Positions 33,594-43,046 are shown, counted from the stretch's first letter. The stretch: DNA of 64,000 nt from Streptomyces rhizosphaerihabitans (GCF_025399795.1 NZ_JAODTZ010000001.1:62001-126000), one strand, 5' to 3'. The notes: generated by a model not told the origin, from the sequence alone. Made by a program: numbers and translations.

Positions 33594-36500
33594 TTACCCG
33601 GGTCCCGCGGACCTGCCGCCCTGCGGGCCGTTCTCCAGCGCCTCGGCCAGTACCTCCGCCAGGTGGCGGCCCCGCCGGTCGGTCAGCTGGGCCAGCTGGG
33701 TGCGGCAGGAGAAGCCGTCGGCGAGGATCACCGCGGTGTCGTCGGCCGCCCGTACCGCCGGGAGAAGCTGTTCCTCCGCGCAGGCCCTCGACACCTCCTC
33801 GTGGCCCTTCTCGAAGCCGAAGTTGCCCGCGAGGCCGCAGCAGCCGCCGACGAGGGCGCCGGTCAGGCCCGCCGCGTCGCGCAGCCTGCGTTCGGCGGCG
33901 TCACCGAGGACCGCGTGCTGGTGGCAGTGCGTCTGGCCGACGGCCGGGCGGTCGAGGCGAGGTGGCGTCCAGGTCGGCGCGTGCCGTTCCAGGGCCTCGG
34001 CGAAGGTCATCACCGCCGCCGCCAGCCGCGCCGCGCGCGGGTCGTCGTGCAGCAGCTCGGGGAGGTCCGTGCGCAGCGCGGCGGCGCAGCTCGGTTCCAG
34101 GACGACGACCGGGATGTCGTCCATGGCGAGGTAGGGCTCCATGAGGTCGAGGGTGCGGCGGAGCACGGTGCGGGCTCGGTCGAGCTGGCCGGTCGAGACG
34201 TACGTCAGCCCGCAGCAGACGCGGTGGCGGCGGCGCGGCAGCAGTGTGGTGAGGCGGAGCGGTCCCCGGGTGACGCCGTCGCCGATGGGCCCGTGCCGCA
34301 TCACCGTCCTCGGTGGCAGCAGTACGGCCAGTCCCGCGGCCTCCAGGACCCTCACGGCCGCGCGTCCGACGGAGGGTTCCAGGTGTTCGGTGAAGGTGTC
34401 CGGCCAGAGGAGGACCGTCTTCCCGCCGAAGCCCGGGAACAGTGGGCCCGCGAGCCGCCTCTCCCCGTTCCCCTCGCTCCCTCCCCGGCCCGGACCGCCC
34501 CGAACGTCCTCCTCGCTCCGGCGCCGCTCGCGCACGTACGCCCGCACCCGGTCCCGGAACCGGGTCGACCACCACCGGCTGAACGTCTCCGGTGCCAGCC
34601 GCGGGATCTCCCGTTCGGGCGCGATACCGGCCAGGCGCTTGGCGAGGGCGGCCAGCGGACGCATGGACGCGAGGGAGTTGACGAGCCGTGCCGAGCGGGT
34701 GCGGGTCACCGCGGCGAGCCAGAAGGGGAGCCGGCCCAGGGCGTAGTGCGCGGCGGGGCGGCGGCGGCCTGCGTAGTGGTGGTGGAGGAACTCCGCCTTG
34801 TACGTGGCCATGTCGACGCCGACCGGGCAGTCGGACCTGCATCCCTTGCACGACAGACACAGGTCCAGCGCGTCGCGGACCTCCGTCGAGCGCCATCCGT
34901 CGGTGACGATCTCGCCGGCGAGCATCTCGTGCAGCAGCCGGGCGCGCCCGCGCGTGGAGTGCTCCTCCTCGCCGGTCGCCCGGAAGGAGGGGCACATGAC
35001 GTCGGCGCCGCCCGGCCCCGACGCCGTACGGCACTTGGCGACGCCCACGCAGCGGCGCACCGCCGCCGAGAAGTCGCCGCCGTCCGCCGGGTAGCCGAAC
35101 TCCACGTCCACCGGGCGGTGCGGCAGGACCGCGAACCGCAGGTTCTCGTCCAGCCGGTGCGGGCGGACGAGCATGCCGGGGTTGAGCAGGCCGTCCGGGT
35201 CCCAGAGGTCCTTCGCCTTCTCGAAGAGGCCGACCATCTCGGCGCCGTACATCGCCGGCAGCAGTTCCGCGCGCGCCTGCCCGTCCCCGTGCTCCCCGGA
35301 CAGCGAGCCGCCGTGGGAGACGACGAGGTGGGCGGCCTCCTCCGAGAAGCGCCGGAATCGGGCGACGCCCGCCGCGGAGATCAGGTCGAAGTCGATGCGG
35401 ACGTGGATGCAGCCGTCGCCGAAGTGCCCGTACGGCGTTCCGTGCAGGCCGTGGGCCGCGAGCAGGGCCCGGAAGTCCCGCAGGTAGGCGCCGAGCCGGG
35501 CGGGCGGCACCGCGCAGTCCTCCCAGCCGGGCCAGGCCTCACCGCCGAGCCCTCGGCCCCCACCGGGCAGCAGGGAGTCGCCCCCGGCGTACGGCATACG
35601 GGTCGCGGTGCCGCTCGCGTCCTCCCGCAGCCGCCACAGCGCCCGCTGCCCCGCCGGGTCGGTGACCACCAGGGCGCCTCGTACGTCCGCCGCCCGCACG
35701 ATCGTGTCGGCGTGCGCGCGTGCCTCCGCCGGCGATCCGCCGCCCGTCTCCACGAACAGCCAGGCTCCGCCGCGCGGCAGCCCCGCGTCGGCGGGTACGA
35801 GATCGGCGGCCATCCCCTCCACGGTCAGCGGCCCCAGTGGCAGCAGACCGGCGGCGGCGTCCGCCGCGGCGCTCTCGTCGGGGTAGGCGAGGACGGCCAG
35901 CGCCCGCGCGCGGGGGGCCTCGACCAGTCGCAGGACCGCCTCGGTGAGGAGGCCCCAGGTGCCCTCGGAGCCGCAGAAGGCGCGGGCCACGTCCGCGCCC
36001 CGCTCGGGCAGCAGCGCGTCGAGGGCGTACCCGGAGATCCGCCGTGGGAGGTCCGGGAAGCCGGTCCTGAGCAGTGCCAACTGACCCTCGACCAGGGCTC
36101 GCAGGCCGTCCGGGGCACCCTTCCAGTCCCGGCCGAGGCGGCGGGTGTCCCCGCCCGCGCCGACGACCGACAGCTCCCGCACGCTGTCCGCCGTGGTGCC
36201 CCAGGCGACCGAGTGGGAGCCGCAGGAGTTGTTGCCGATCATTCCGCCGAGGGTGCAGCGGCTGTGGGTGGAGGGGTCGGGGCCGAAGCGCAGTCCGTGC
36301 GGGGCGGCGGCTTCCTGGAGGCGGTCGAGGACGGCACCCGGCTGGACGACGGCGGTACGGGCGTCCGGGTCGAGCGCGACGATCCGGTTCATGTGGCGGG
36401 TGAAGTCCAGGACGACGCCGGTGCCGGTGGCCTGTCCGGCGATCGAGGTGCCGCCGCCGCGCGCCACGACGGGCACCGCGTGGGCGCGGCACACGGCGAG

Positions 36501-36965
36501 GGCCGCGGCCACGTCGTCGGCGTCGCGCGGGGCCACGACACCGAGCGGTACGCGCCGGTAGTTGGAGGCGTCCATGGTGGTCAGCGCCCGCGCCGTCGCG
36601 TCGAAGGAGACCTCTCCGCGCACGGCTTTCGCCAACTCGGACCGCAGTTCCTCGGCGCGCCCTCTCGCCGCCCTCCCGGGAAGCCCCTCCGGCACGTCCC
36701 CGGGTGGTCCGCCGAACCGTCCGCCCGGCCGTCCGCCGGTTCGTCCCCGGGCTCGCCCCTCGGCTCGGACCTCGGCTCGCCCCTCGGACTGCTCTTCGGA
36801 CTGCTCTTCGGACTGTTCTTCGGATCGTCCCCCGGGCCGCTTTTCAGCGCGTCTCTCCGGCCGTCCTCCCGGCCGTCCTCCCGGCTGTCCCTCCGGCCGT
36901 CCCTCCGGCCGTCCTCCCGGCCGTCCCTCCGGCTGTTCCTCCGGCCGTCCACCCAGATCCGTCAT
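33594..36965 (-). CDS. Large FAD-linked oxidase / Fe-S (GlcD-GlpC fusion) oxidoreductase with repeat-encoded N-terminus
   Basis: The 1123-aa product has, in order: a roughly 95-residue low-complexity N-terminus of GRPE/GRPG/EEQS tetrapeptides; an FAD-binding PCMH domain (VPVVARGGGTSIAGQATGTG, GGMIGNNSCGSHSVAWGTTA); a GlcD-type FAD oxidase C-terminal domain; then CLSCKGCRSDCPVGVD with four iron-sulfur Cys and a CCG domain (GGCCGLAGNFGFEKGH). It should oxidise a 2-hydroxy acid (D-lactate, glycolate or similar) and pass electrons to the respiratory chain. The GRPE arm is encoded by a 12-bp array and is probably not part of the ancestral enzyme, whose family sequence starts near EELRSELAKAVRGEVSFDA. 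ATG at 36965 is used. Confidence 0.8.
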   Translation of the reverse strand: MTDLGGRPEEQPEGRPGGRPEGRPEGQPGGRPGGRPERRAEKRPGGRSEEQSEEQSEEQSEGRAEVRAEGRARGRTGGRPGGRFGGPPGDVPEGLPGRAARGRAEELRSELAKAVRGEVSFDATARALTTMDASNYRRVPLGVVAPRDADDVAAALAVCRAHAVPVVARGGGTSIAGQATGTGVVLDFTRHMNRIVALDPDARTAVVQPGAVLDRLQEAAAPHGLRFGPDPSTHSRCTLGGMIGNNSCGSHSVAWGTTADSVRELSVVGAGGDTRRLGRDWKGAPDGLRALVEGQLALLRTGFPDLPRRISGYALDALLPERGADVARAFCGSEGTWGLLTEAVLRLVEAPRARALAVLAYPDESAAADAAAGLLPLGPLTVEGMAADLVPADAGLPRGGAWLFVETGGGSPAEARAHADTIVRAADVRGALVVTDPAGQRALWRLREDASGTATRMPYAGGDSLLPGGGRGLGGEAWPGWEDCAVPPARLGAYLRDFRALLAAHGLHGTPYGHFGDGCIHVRIDFDLISAAGVARFRRFSEEAAHLVVSHGGSLSGEHGDGQARAELLPAMYGAEMVGLFEKAKDLWDPDGLLNPGMLVRPHRLDENLRFAVLPHRPVDVEFGYPADGGDFSAAVRRCVGVAKCRTASGPGGADVMCPSFRATGEEEHSTRGRARLLHEMLAGEIVTDGWRSTEVRDALDLCLSCKGCRSDCPVGVDMATYKAEFLHHHYAGRRRPAAHYALGRLPFWLAAVTRTRSARLVNSLASMRPLAALAKRLAGIAPEREIPRLAPETFSRWWSTRFRDRVRAYVRERRRSEEDVRGGPGRGGSEGNGERRLAGPLFPGFGGKTVLLWPDTFTEHLEPSVGRAAVRVLEAAGLAVLLPPRTVMRHGPIGDGVTRGPLRLTTLLPRRRHRVCCGLTYVSTGQLDRARTVLRRTLDLMEPYLAMDDIPVVVLEPSCAAALRTDLPELLHDDPRAARLAAAVMTFAEALERHAPTWTPPRLDRPAVGQTHCHQHAVLGDAAERRLRDAAGLTGALVGGCCGLAGNFGFEKGHEEVSRACAEEQLLPAVRAADDTAVILADGFSCRTQLAQLTDRRGRHLAEVLAEALENGPQGGRSAGPG
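36721..36948. repeat. 12-bp minisatellite in coding sequence, 19 units
   Basis: Nineteen 12-nt units in exact register (for example CCCTCCGGCCGT, CCTCCCGGCCGT, TCTTCGGACTGC, CCCTCGGCTCGC) run from 36721 to 36948 on the plus strand and encode GRPE-, GRPG- and EEQS-type tetrapeptides on the minus strand. At least three sub-families sit in blocks, a sign of local expansions. Length should vary between strains. Confidence 0.85.
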
Positions 36966-37087
36966 GTCTCCAGGATGCCGCCGGGCACCGGCTCCGGCCG
37001 CCCGACCGCGCACCCGAAAGGCCCCGATATGCCGAGGCGATCATGAAACCGCTTCCCGAAGCCTCCCAATCGGATCACGAACTCTCA

Positions 37088-37093
37088 TATAGT
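37088..37093 (+). promoter_or_regulatory. Candidate -10 element of the conservon
   Basis: TATAGT at 37088-37093 is the most AT-rich hexamer in the 229-nt divergent region before cvnA. No clear -35 is seen. Two direct copies of GACCGAGGACAC (37136, 37148) and a third partial copy at 37178 that supplies the cvnA RBS follow downstream. Confidence 0.3.
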
Positions 37094-37194
37094 GACCGCG
37101 AGTTGAGCATCAGGTGTCGCTTCTCGCCCAGGACCGACCGAGGACACGACCGAGGACACGTTCTCCCCCCAAGAACACGACCGAGGACCGATTG

Positions 37195-39123
37195 ATGACC
37201 CCGCCCCTGCCCTCCGGCGATCGACCCACCCTGCGCGCCACGGCGCAAGCCGCGCTGGCCGCCGCCGTCCCGGCCGCGGTCGCGGTGGTGGCCGCCGTCC
37301 TGCTGGCACCCGAACCGGCCCGCGTACCCCTCGCCTGGGGCACCGGCGCCGCCGCGGTGCTGCTGTGCGCGGCCGTCACGGTGGCCACCCGCGCCGTACA
37401 GACCAAGCGACTGATACTCCGTCGCCTCGACAACGTGACCAAGGACGTCGGCCGGCTCCTGCAGGAACGCGCCCGGCTGGCCGAGGAGTTCAGCCAGGAA
37501 CGCGCCCGGCTGGCCGACGAGGCCGCCCGCGACCGCGCCCGCGCGACCGAGGCCGCGACCCAGGAGCGGATCCGCCTGACCGAGACCGCCGCACGCGAAC
37601 GAGCCCGCCTCACCGAAGAGTTCACCGAGGAGCGGGAGCTGCTCATCGGCGACCGCGCCCGGCTCACCGAGCGCAACGCCGAACTCTCCGAGCTCGCCCG
37701 GAAGGCCGACAGCAACCGGACCGCCGCGGTCTCGGCGACCGCCAACGCGGCCGCACGCATGCAGGCGCTGTCCACCGGCATGCTCGCCGACCTGCGGGCC
37801 ATGGAGGAGAGACACTCCGACGAGGACGTCCTCGCCGACCTCCTCCACCTCGACCACCGCACCGCGCAGGCGGGCCGCCTCGCCGACTCCGTCGCCGTCC
37901 TGACGAGTGCGCGCTCGGGACGCCGCTGGGCCCGCCCGATCGTCATGGAGTCGATCCTGCGCGGCGCCATGGGCCGCATCGGCGGCTACCAGCGCGTGCG
38001 CGTCCACTCCACCAGCGGGGCCGCCGTCGCCGGACACGCCGCCGAGGGCGTCATGCACGCGCTCGCCGAACTCCTCGACAACGCCGCCAACTTCTCGCCG
38101 CCCACCGCCGAAGTGCATGTGTACGTCGAGGAGGTCCCGGCGGGTGTCATCGTCTCCGTCGAGGACAGCGGACTGGTGATGGGCGACGTCCAGCTGCGGC
38201 GCGCCGAACGCGCCGTCTCCGGGGGCATCGTGAACGCGTCCGATCTCGGCGGACTCACCGGCACCCGCCTCGGCCTCGCGGTGGTCGGCCGGCTGGCCGG
38301 CAAGTACGGCCTGAAGGTCTCCTTCCGGCCCTCCGCCCGCGGCGGCACCGGCGTTCTCGTCCTGATCCCGCAGGACCTCCTGACGCCGGCGAACGCCCCG
38401 CACGGCACAACCCCGCTGTCGGCCGGGCCCGAGCCCGTCGTGTCCGCCCCGGCGGCCGTCGAGGGCCGCACCTCCGCGTCACGGTCCCGGGCCGACCAGG
38501 AGCCGCCGGAGCCCCAGAGGCCACACGGCTCGCAGGGCTCGCAGGAGTCCCGGTCGCCCCAGGAATCCTCCGCGTCCCCCGTGTCGTACGCCGCCGCCCG
38601 CTCGGCCGACGACCTCGACCCGGACCCCGTCCCGACCCATGACTCGCCCCGGCACGAGCAGGGTCCCGCGTCCACCGGCGGCCTTCCCAAGCGCCGTCGC
38701 GGACGCACCCTCGCCCACGCCGAGCGCAGCCGCTCGCACGCCTCGCCCCCGGCCACCCCTGAACCCCGTACCGGCGACGACCCCAAGTCCCGGTCGGCCG
38801 CCCGCTTCGGCACCTTCCGCCAGGCGGTACGCGGCACGGCGCCGGGCGCACCCGAACCCGTGGCGGTCGAGGATCCCCCACCGGCCGAAGGCCGTGCGCG
38901 GCCCGAGGACCTCGCACGACGCGAGGACCGCGTACAGGCCGAGGACCGCCCGCGTCCCGAAGACCGTGTACGAGCCGAGGACCGTGTCCCGGACGCGCAT
39001 CCCGTACGGGCCGCGGACGACGCCCGCGACGAAGCCGCCGTACAGGGCGCCGCGCCCGCCGCTTCCACCACCTCCACCACCCCCACCGCGCACGCGCTCC
39101 CGGAAGGCGACACCACCCCATGA
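37195..39123 (+). CDS. cvnA: Conservon histidine-kinase-like membrane protein CvnA
   Basis: The 642-aa protein has two N-terminal transmembrane helices (AALAAAVPAAVAVVAAVLLA; GTGAAAVLLCAAVTVAT). A charged coiled coil of repeated ERARLAE/ERARLTE heptads (about residues 85-190) follows, then a kinase core with the HATPase N-box (ALAELLDNAANFSPPT) and G-boxes (VEDSGLVM, GTRLGLAVVG). A roughly 230-aa disordered, acidic/Pro-rich tail completes it. A phosphoacceptor His box is not evident, as is usual in conservon kinases. It should control the CvnB-D Ras-like switch at the membrane. ATG at 37195 follows GAGGACC; the stop overlaps cvnB as ATGA. Confidence 0.88.
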   Translation: MTPPLPSGDRPTLRATAQAALAAAVPAAVAVVAAVLLAPEPARVPLAWGTGAAAVLLCAAVTVATRAVQTKRLILRRLDNVTKDVGRLLQERARLAEEFSQERARLADEAARDRARATEAATQERIRLTETAARERARLTEEFTEERELLIGDRARLTERNAELSELARKADSNRTAAVSATANAAARMQALSTGMLADLRAMEERHSDEDVLADLLHLDHRTAQAGRLADSVAVLTSARSGRRWARPIVMESILRGAMGRIGGYQRVRVHSTSGAAVAGHAAEGVMHALAELLDNAANFSPPTAEVHVYVEEVPAGVIVSVEDSGLVMGDVQLRRAERAVSGGIVNASDLGGLTGTRLGLAVVGRLAGKYGLKVSFRPSARGGTGVLVLIPQDLLTPANAPHGTTPLSAGPEPVVSAPAAVEGRTSASRSRADQEPPEPQRPHGSQGSQESRSPQESSASPVSYAAARSADDLDPDPVPTHDSPRHEQGPASTGGLPKRRRGRTLAHAERSRSHASPPATPEPRTGDDPKSRSAARFGTFRQAVRGTAPGAPEPVAVEDPPPAEGRARPEDLARREDRVQAEDRPRPEDRVRAEDRVPDAHPVRAADDARDEAAVQGAAPAASTTSTTPTAHALPEGDTTP

Positions 39124-39527
39124 CCGGCACCATCACCGCCGACGAGAAGCTCACCTGGCTCATCGAGGGCCTCCTTGAGCGCACCCCGGGCGCCCGGCAC
39201 GCGCTCGTGCTCTCCCGCGACGGCCTGAAGCTGTGCCGCACTCCGGAGCTGTCGGTCGACCAGGCCGACCAGCTCGCCGCCATCGCCGCCGGCATCCAGT
39301 CGCTGTCCCACGGGGCGTCCGTGGAGTTCGGCGACGGCAGCGGGGGTGTGCGCTCGGCGATGGCCGAGTTCTACGGAGGGGTGCTCTTCATCGTGGAGGC
39401 CGGCGACGGCGCGCATCTCGCCGTCGTCACCGCCGAGGACGCCGACGCCGGACTGGTCGGGCACAACATGAGCGAACTCGTGGAACAACTCGGCGAGCAC
39501 CTGACCTCGCCGCCCCGGTCGTCATGA
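39120..39527 (+). CDS. cvnB: Conservon roadblock/LC7-family protein CvnB
   Basis: The 135-aa protein has the roadblock/LC7 fold: LTWLIEGLLERTPGARHALV, SRDGLKLCRTPELS, a central SVEFGDGSGGVRSAM and FIVEAGDGAHLAVVTAEDADAGLVGHNM. Roadblock proteins dimerise and act as activators or scaffolds for Ras-like GTPases such as MglA and CvnD. Overlaps of 4 nt on both sides (cvnA and cvnC) imply coupled translation and defined stoichiometry. Confidence 0.9.
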   Translation: MTGTITADEKLTWLIEGLLERTPGARHALVLSRDGLKLCRTPELSVDQADQLAAIAAGIQSLSHGASVEFGDGSGGVRSAMAEFYGGVLFIVEAGDGAHLAVVTAEDADAGLVGHNMSELVEQLGEHLTSPPRSS

Positions 39528-39880
39528 GCCGTCCTGGCAGGGACGACGCGCCCGACCGGCTGTACACCCTCACCCAGGGGCGCACCCGGTCCGGGCCCGA
39601 CACCCCCTTCGACCTGGTGACGCTGGTGGTCGCCGAGTGCGATCCGGTGGCGGGCATGCAGTCCGAGCACGCCGCGATCCTGCGGATGTGCGAGCGGCCG
39701 ACGGCGGTCGTGGAGATAGCGGCGGAGCTGAAGCTGCCGGTGTCGATCACCCGCATCCTGCTCTCCGACCTGCTCTCCACGGGCCGCGTCAGCGCCCGTC
39801 ACCCGCACACCACTGTTCCTTCCGGTCTTCCCGATCCCGACATCCTGGAGCAGGTGCTCGTTGGACTCCGTAACCTCTGA
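39524..39880 (+). CDS. cvnC: Conservon DUF742 protein CvnC
   Basis: The 118-aa DUF742 protein has YTLTQGRTRSGPDTPFDLVTLVV, a winged-helix-like centre (MCERPTAVVEIAAELKLPVS, RILLSDLLSTGRV) and the C-terminal DILEQVLVGLRNL. It probably links CvnB to CvnD or binds nucleic acid weakly through its winged-helix part; the latter is inference from the fold. The start ATG overlaps the cvnB stop, and its last 20 nt overlap cvnD. Confidence 0.88.
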   Translation: MSRPGRDDAPDRLYTLTQGRTRSGPDTPFDLVTLVVAECDPVAGMQSEHAAILRMCERPTAVVEIAAELKLPVSITRILLSDLLSTGRVSARHPHTTVPSGLPDPDILEQVLVGLRNL

Positions 39881-40499
39881 CGCTCGTGCGCCCCTGTCCG
39901 CGTCGGCCGACAACGGCCTCAAGATCGTGATCGTGGGTGGCTTCGGTGTCGGCAAGACGACCCTGGTCCGCTCGGTCAGCGAGATACGTCCCCTCAACAC
40001 CGAGGAGACGATGACGCAGGCCGGCGAGGCCGTCGACGACACCAGCGAGGTGCGCGGCAAGTCCGCGACCACCGTCGCCTTCGACTTCGGGCGCATCACG
40101 CTGGACACGCACAACATCCTGTACCTCTTCGGCGCACCCGGGCAGGAGCGGTTCTGGTTCCTGTGGGACCGGCTGTTCTCCGGAACGCTCGGGGCGATCG
40201 TCCTGGTCGACACCCGTCGTATCGACGAGTCCTGGTACGCCATCGACCGGCTGGAGCACCACGGCACGCCGTTCATCGTGGCCTGCAACGACTTCGGCGG
40301 GCCCCCGCACACCCCCGCGCAGATCCGCGAGGCCCTCGACCTCGACCCGCACGTGCCGCTGCTCGACTGCGACGCCCGCTCCCGGGAGTCCAGCAAGCGG
40401 GTGCTGATCACGCTGGTGGAGCACCTCCAGTCCCGCTACGCCCTCCACGGCGCCGCAGCCGCGGAAGGCGCCCTTCAATCACCGGAGTTGGCGCTGTGA
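39861..40499 (+). CDS. cvnD: Conservon Ras-like GTPase CvnD
   Basis: The 212-aa GTPase has a P-loop GGFGVGKTT, switch II variant LFGAPGQERFWFLWD and a base-recognition region ACNDFGGPP (NKxD altered to CNDF). The start codon is TTG at 39861 with GGAG about 10 nt upstream, and it overlaps cvnC by 20 nt. No ATG or GTG lies before the P-loop strand in frame. GTP-bound CvnD should act on the P450s or on other targets; in S. coelicolor conservons affect development and antibiotic production. Confidence 0.9.
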   Translation: MDSVTSDARAPLSASADNGLKIVIVGGFGVGKTTLVRSVSEIRPLNTEETMTQAGEAVDDTSEVRGKSATTVAFDFGRITLDTHNILYLFGAPGQERFWFLWDRLFSGTLGAIVLVDTRRIDESWYAIDRLEHHGTPFIVACNDFGGPPHTPAQIREALDLDPHVPLLDCDARSRESSKRVLITLVEHLQSRYALHGAAAAEGALQSPELAL

Positions 40500-41716
40500 C
40501 CCCCACCACCGCATCCGCGCCCGTCCCCCTCGGCGGGCCGCGGTTCCAGACCGAACCCGCCGAGCTGTACCGGGAGATGCGGCGCGACCACGGTTCCGTC
40601 GTGCCGGTCGTCCTCGACGGCGACATCCCGGCCTGGCTGGTGCTGGGCTACCGCGAACTGCACCAAGTGACGGGCGATCCCCAGCTGTTCAGCCGGGACT
40701 CGGACCTGTGGAGCCAGTGGGACCGCATCCCCGACGACTGGCCGCTGCTGCCGATGATCGGCCGCAAGCAGCCCTCCATCCTGTACACCGTCGGCGAGCG
40801 CCACCGTGAGCGGGCCGCGATGATCAGCGACGCCCTCGAAGCCGTCGACCCCTTCGAACTGCGCTCCCAGGCCGAGAAGTTCGCCGACGAACTGATCGAC
40901 GCGGTCTGCCCCAAGGGCGAGACGGACCTCATCGGCGACTACGCGGCCCTGCTGCCCGTACGGGTCCTCGCGACGCTCTACGGCTTCGCCGACGAGCAGG
41001 GTCCGGGCCTGGTGACCGCCCTGAACGACATGATCAACGGGCGCGAGGGCGCACTGGCCGGGCAGCAGCATCTCGCCGGCTCCATGGCCAAGTTGATCGC
41101 CGACCGCAAGGAGAGCCCGGCCAACGACGTGGTCTCCCGGATGCTCGCGAACACCGCAGGCTTCACCGAAGAGGAGATCGTCCAGGACCTGATGGTCATG
41201 ATGGCCGCCGGCCACCAGCCGACCGCGGACTGGATCGGCAACTCGTTGCGCCTGATGCTCACCGACGAGCGGTTCGCGGCCTCGCTGTTCGGCGGCCGGC
41301 ACAGTGTCGCCGAGGCCATGAACGAGGTGCTGTGGGAGGACACCCCCACCCAGAACGTGGCCGGGCGCTGGGCCTCCCGCGACACCCAGCTCGGCGGCCG
41401 CCGGGTCCGCTCCGGCGACCTGCTGCTGCTCGGCCTCCAGGGCGCCAACTCCGACCCCCAGGTCCGCACCGACAGTTCCGCGCTCACCGGGGGCAACAAC
41501 GCCCACTTCTCCTTCGGTCACGGGGAGCACCGCTGCCCGTTCCCGGCGCAGGAGGTCGCGGAGGTCATCGCGCGCACCGGGATCGAGGTCGTGCTGGACC
41601 GGCTCCCGGACATCGACCTGACCGTGCCGGCCGAGTCGCTGGCCCGGCGCCCCTCCCCGTGGCTGCGGGGCCTGAGCGAACTGCCCGTACGGTTCACGCC
41701 CGTACCCGTCCTCTGA
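40496..41716 (+). CDS. CYP157-type cytochrome P450 lacking the ExxR motif
   Basis: The 406-aa P450 has an I-helix segment MVMMAAGHQPTADWIGN and heme loop FSFGHGEHRCPFPAQE with the Cys ligand. In the K-helix, where nearly all P450s have ExxR, it reads NEVLWEDTP, so Arg is replaced by Trp. Loss of ExxR is known for the CYP157 family of Streptomyces conservons. It may not catalyse ordinary mono-oxygenation and could instead act as a sensor or partner. The GTG at 40496 overlaps the cvnD stop as GTGA. Confidence 0.85.
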   Translation: MTPTTASAPVPLGGPRFQTEPAELYREMRRDHGSVVPVVLDGDIPAWLVLGYRELHQVTGDPQLFSRDSDLWSQWDRIPDDWPLLPMIGRKQPSILYTVGERHRERAAMISDALEAVDPFELRSQAEKFADELIDAVCPKGETDLIGDYAALLPVRVLATLYGFADEQGPGLVTALNDMINGREGALAGQQHLAGSMAKLIADRKESPANDVVSRMLANTAGFTEEEIVQDLMVMMAAGHQPTADWIGNSLRLMLTDERFAASLFGGRHSVAEAMNEVLWEDTPTQNVAGRWASRDTQLGGRRVRSGDLLLLGLQGANSDPQVRTDSSALTGGNNAHFSFGHGEHRCPFPAQEVAEVIARTGIEVVLDRLPDIDLTVPAESLARRPSPWLRGLSELPVRFTPVPVL

Positions 41717-41822
41717 GACGCCGTCGCGCCCGGCCGACGCGCTGTCCGGCCGGGGCCCGGGGCTGTCCCCTGCCCCCGGGAAGCCGCAGTACTCCCACCC
41801 CAGCCCTTGGAGGCATCCCCGC

Positions 41823-43046
41823 ATGACCACCGGTACCGAAGAGACCCGCATAGTCCTGGACCCCTTCGTCACCGACCTCGACGGCGAGAGCGCCGCGCTG
41901 CGCGCAGCGGGGCCGCTCGCCGCCGTCGAACTGCCCGGCGGTGTGCCGGTGTGGGCGGTCACCCACCACGCCGAGGCGCGCGCCCTGCTCACGGACCCCC
42001 GTCTGGTGAAGGACATCAACGTCTGGGGCGCCTGGCAGCGCGGCGAGATCGCCGCCGACTGGCCGCTGATCGGACTCGCCAACCCCGGCCGCTCCATGCT
42101 CACCGTGGACGGCGCGGACCACCGGCGGATGCGCACCCTGGTGGCGCAGGCGCTGACACCGCGCCGGGTGGAGCAGATGCGGGAGCGGATCTCGAAGCTG
42201 ACGGAGAGTCTGCTCGACGACCTCACCGGGGATGTCGTCGACCTGAAGGCCGACTTCGCCTACCCCCTGCCCATGTACGTCATCGCCGACCTCATGGGCA
42301 TCGAGGAGTCCCGCCTGCCGCGTCTGAAGGAGCTGTTCGAGAAGTTCTTCTCGACGCAGACCCCGCCCGCGGAGGTCATCGCGACCCTCACCGAACTGGC
42401 CGGGATCATGGCGGAGACGGTGGAGGCGAAGCGGGCCGAGCCGGGCGACGACCTGACCAGCGCACTGCTCCTGGCCTCCGAGGACGGCGACCACCTCACC
42501 GACGCGGAGATCGTCTCCACCCTCCAGCTGATGGTCGCGGCGGGCCACGAGACGACGATCTCCCTGATCGTGAACGCGGTCGTCAACCTCTCCGCCCACC
42601 CCGACCAGCGCGCCCTCGTCCTGTCCGGCGAGGCCGACTGGTCCGCGGTCGTCGAGGAGACCCTGCGCCACTCCACCCCGACCTCCCACGTCCTCATCCG
42701 CTTCGCCACGGAGGACGTCCCGGTCGGCGACAAGGTGATCCCGGCGGGCGACGCGCTGATCGTGTCGTACGGCGCGATCGGCCGCGACGAGAACGCCCAC
42801 GGCCCCACGGCGGGCGAGTTCGACGTCAGCCGCACCAGCCGGAACCGGCACATCTCCTTCGGCCACGGACCCCACGTCTGCCCCGGCGCGGCCCTGTCCC
42901 GCCTGGAAGCGGCCGTCGCCCTGCCGGCCCTGTACGAGCGCTTCCCGTCCCTGGACCTGGCCGTCCCGGTGTCGGAGCTCCGCAACAAGCCGGTGGTGAC
43001 GCAGAACGACCTGTTCGAGCTGCCGGTCCGGCTGACCGCCGAATGA
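41823..43046 (+). CDS. CYP154-type cytochrome P450 of the conservon
   Basis: This 407-aa P450 has complete canonical motifs: I-helix LMVAAGHETTISLIVN, K-helix EETLRHSTPT (ExxR) and heme loop ISFGHGPHVCPGAALSRLE. It follows the CYP157 gene by 106 nt, with GGAGG upstream of the ATG. CYP157/CYP154 pairs recur behind cvnD in Streptomyces. CYP154 enzymes oxidise steroids and other hydrophobic small molecules in vitro, but natural substrates are unclear. A terminator-like hairpin at 43125-43156 closes the cluster. Confidence 0.85.
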   Translation: MTTGTEETRIVLDPFVTDLDGESAALRAAGPLAAVELPGGVPVWAVTHHAEARALLTDPRLVKDINVWGAWQRGEIAADWPLIGLANPGRSMLTVDGADHRRMRTLVAQALTPRRVEQMRERISKLTESLLDDLTGDVVDLKADFAYPLPMYVIADLMGIEESRLPRLKELFEKFFSTQTPPAEVIATLTELAGIMAETVEAKRAEPGDDLTSALLLASEDGDHLTDAEIVSTLQLMVAAGHETTISLIVNAVVNLSAHPDQRALVLSGEADWSAVVEETLRHSTPTSHVLIRFATEDVPVGDKVIPAGDALIVSYGAIGRDENAHGPTAGEFDVSRTSRNRHISFGHGPHVCPGAALSRLEAAVALPALYERFPSLDLAVPVSELRNKPVVTQNDLFELPVRLTAE

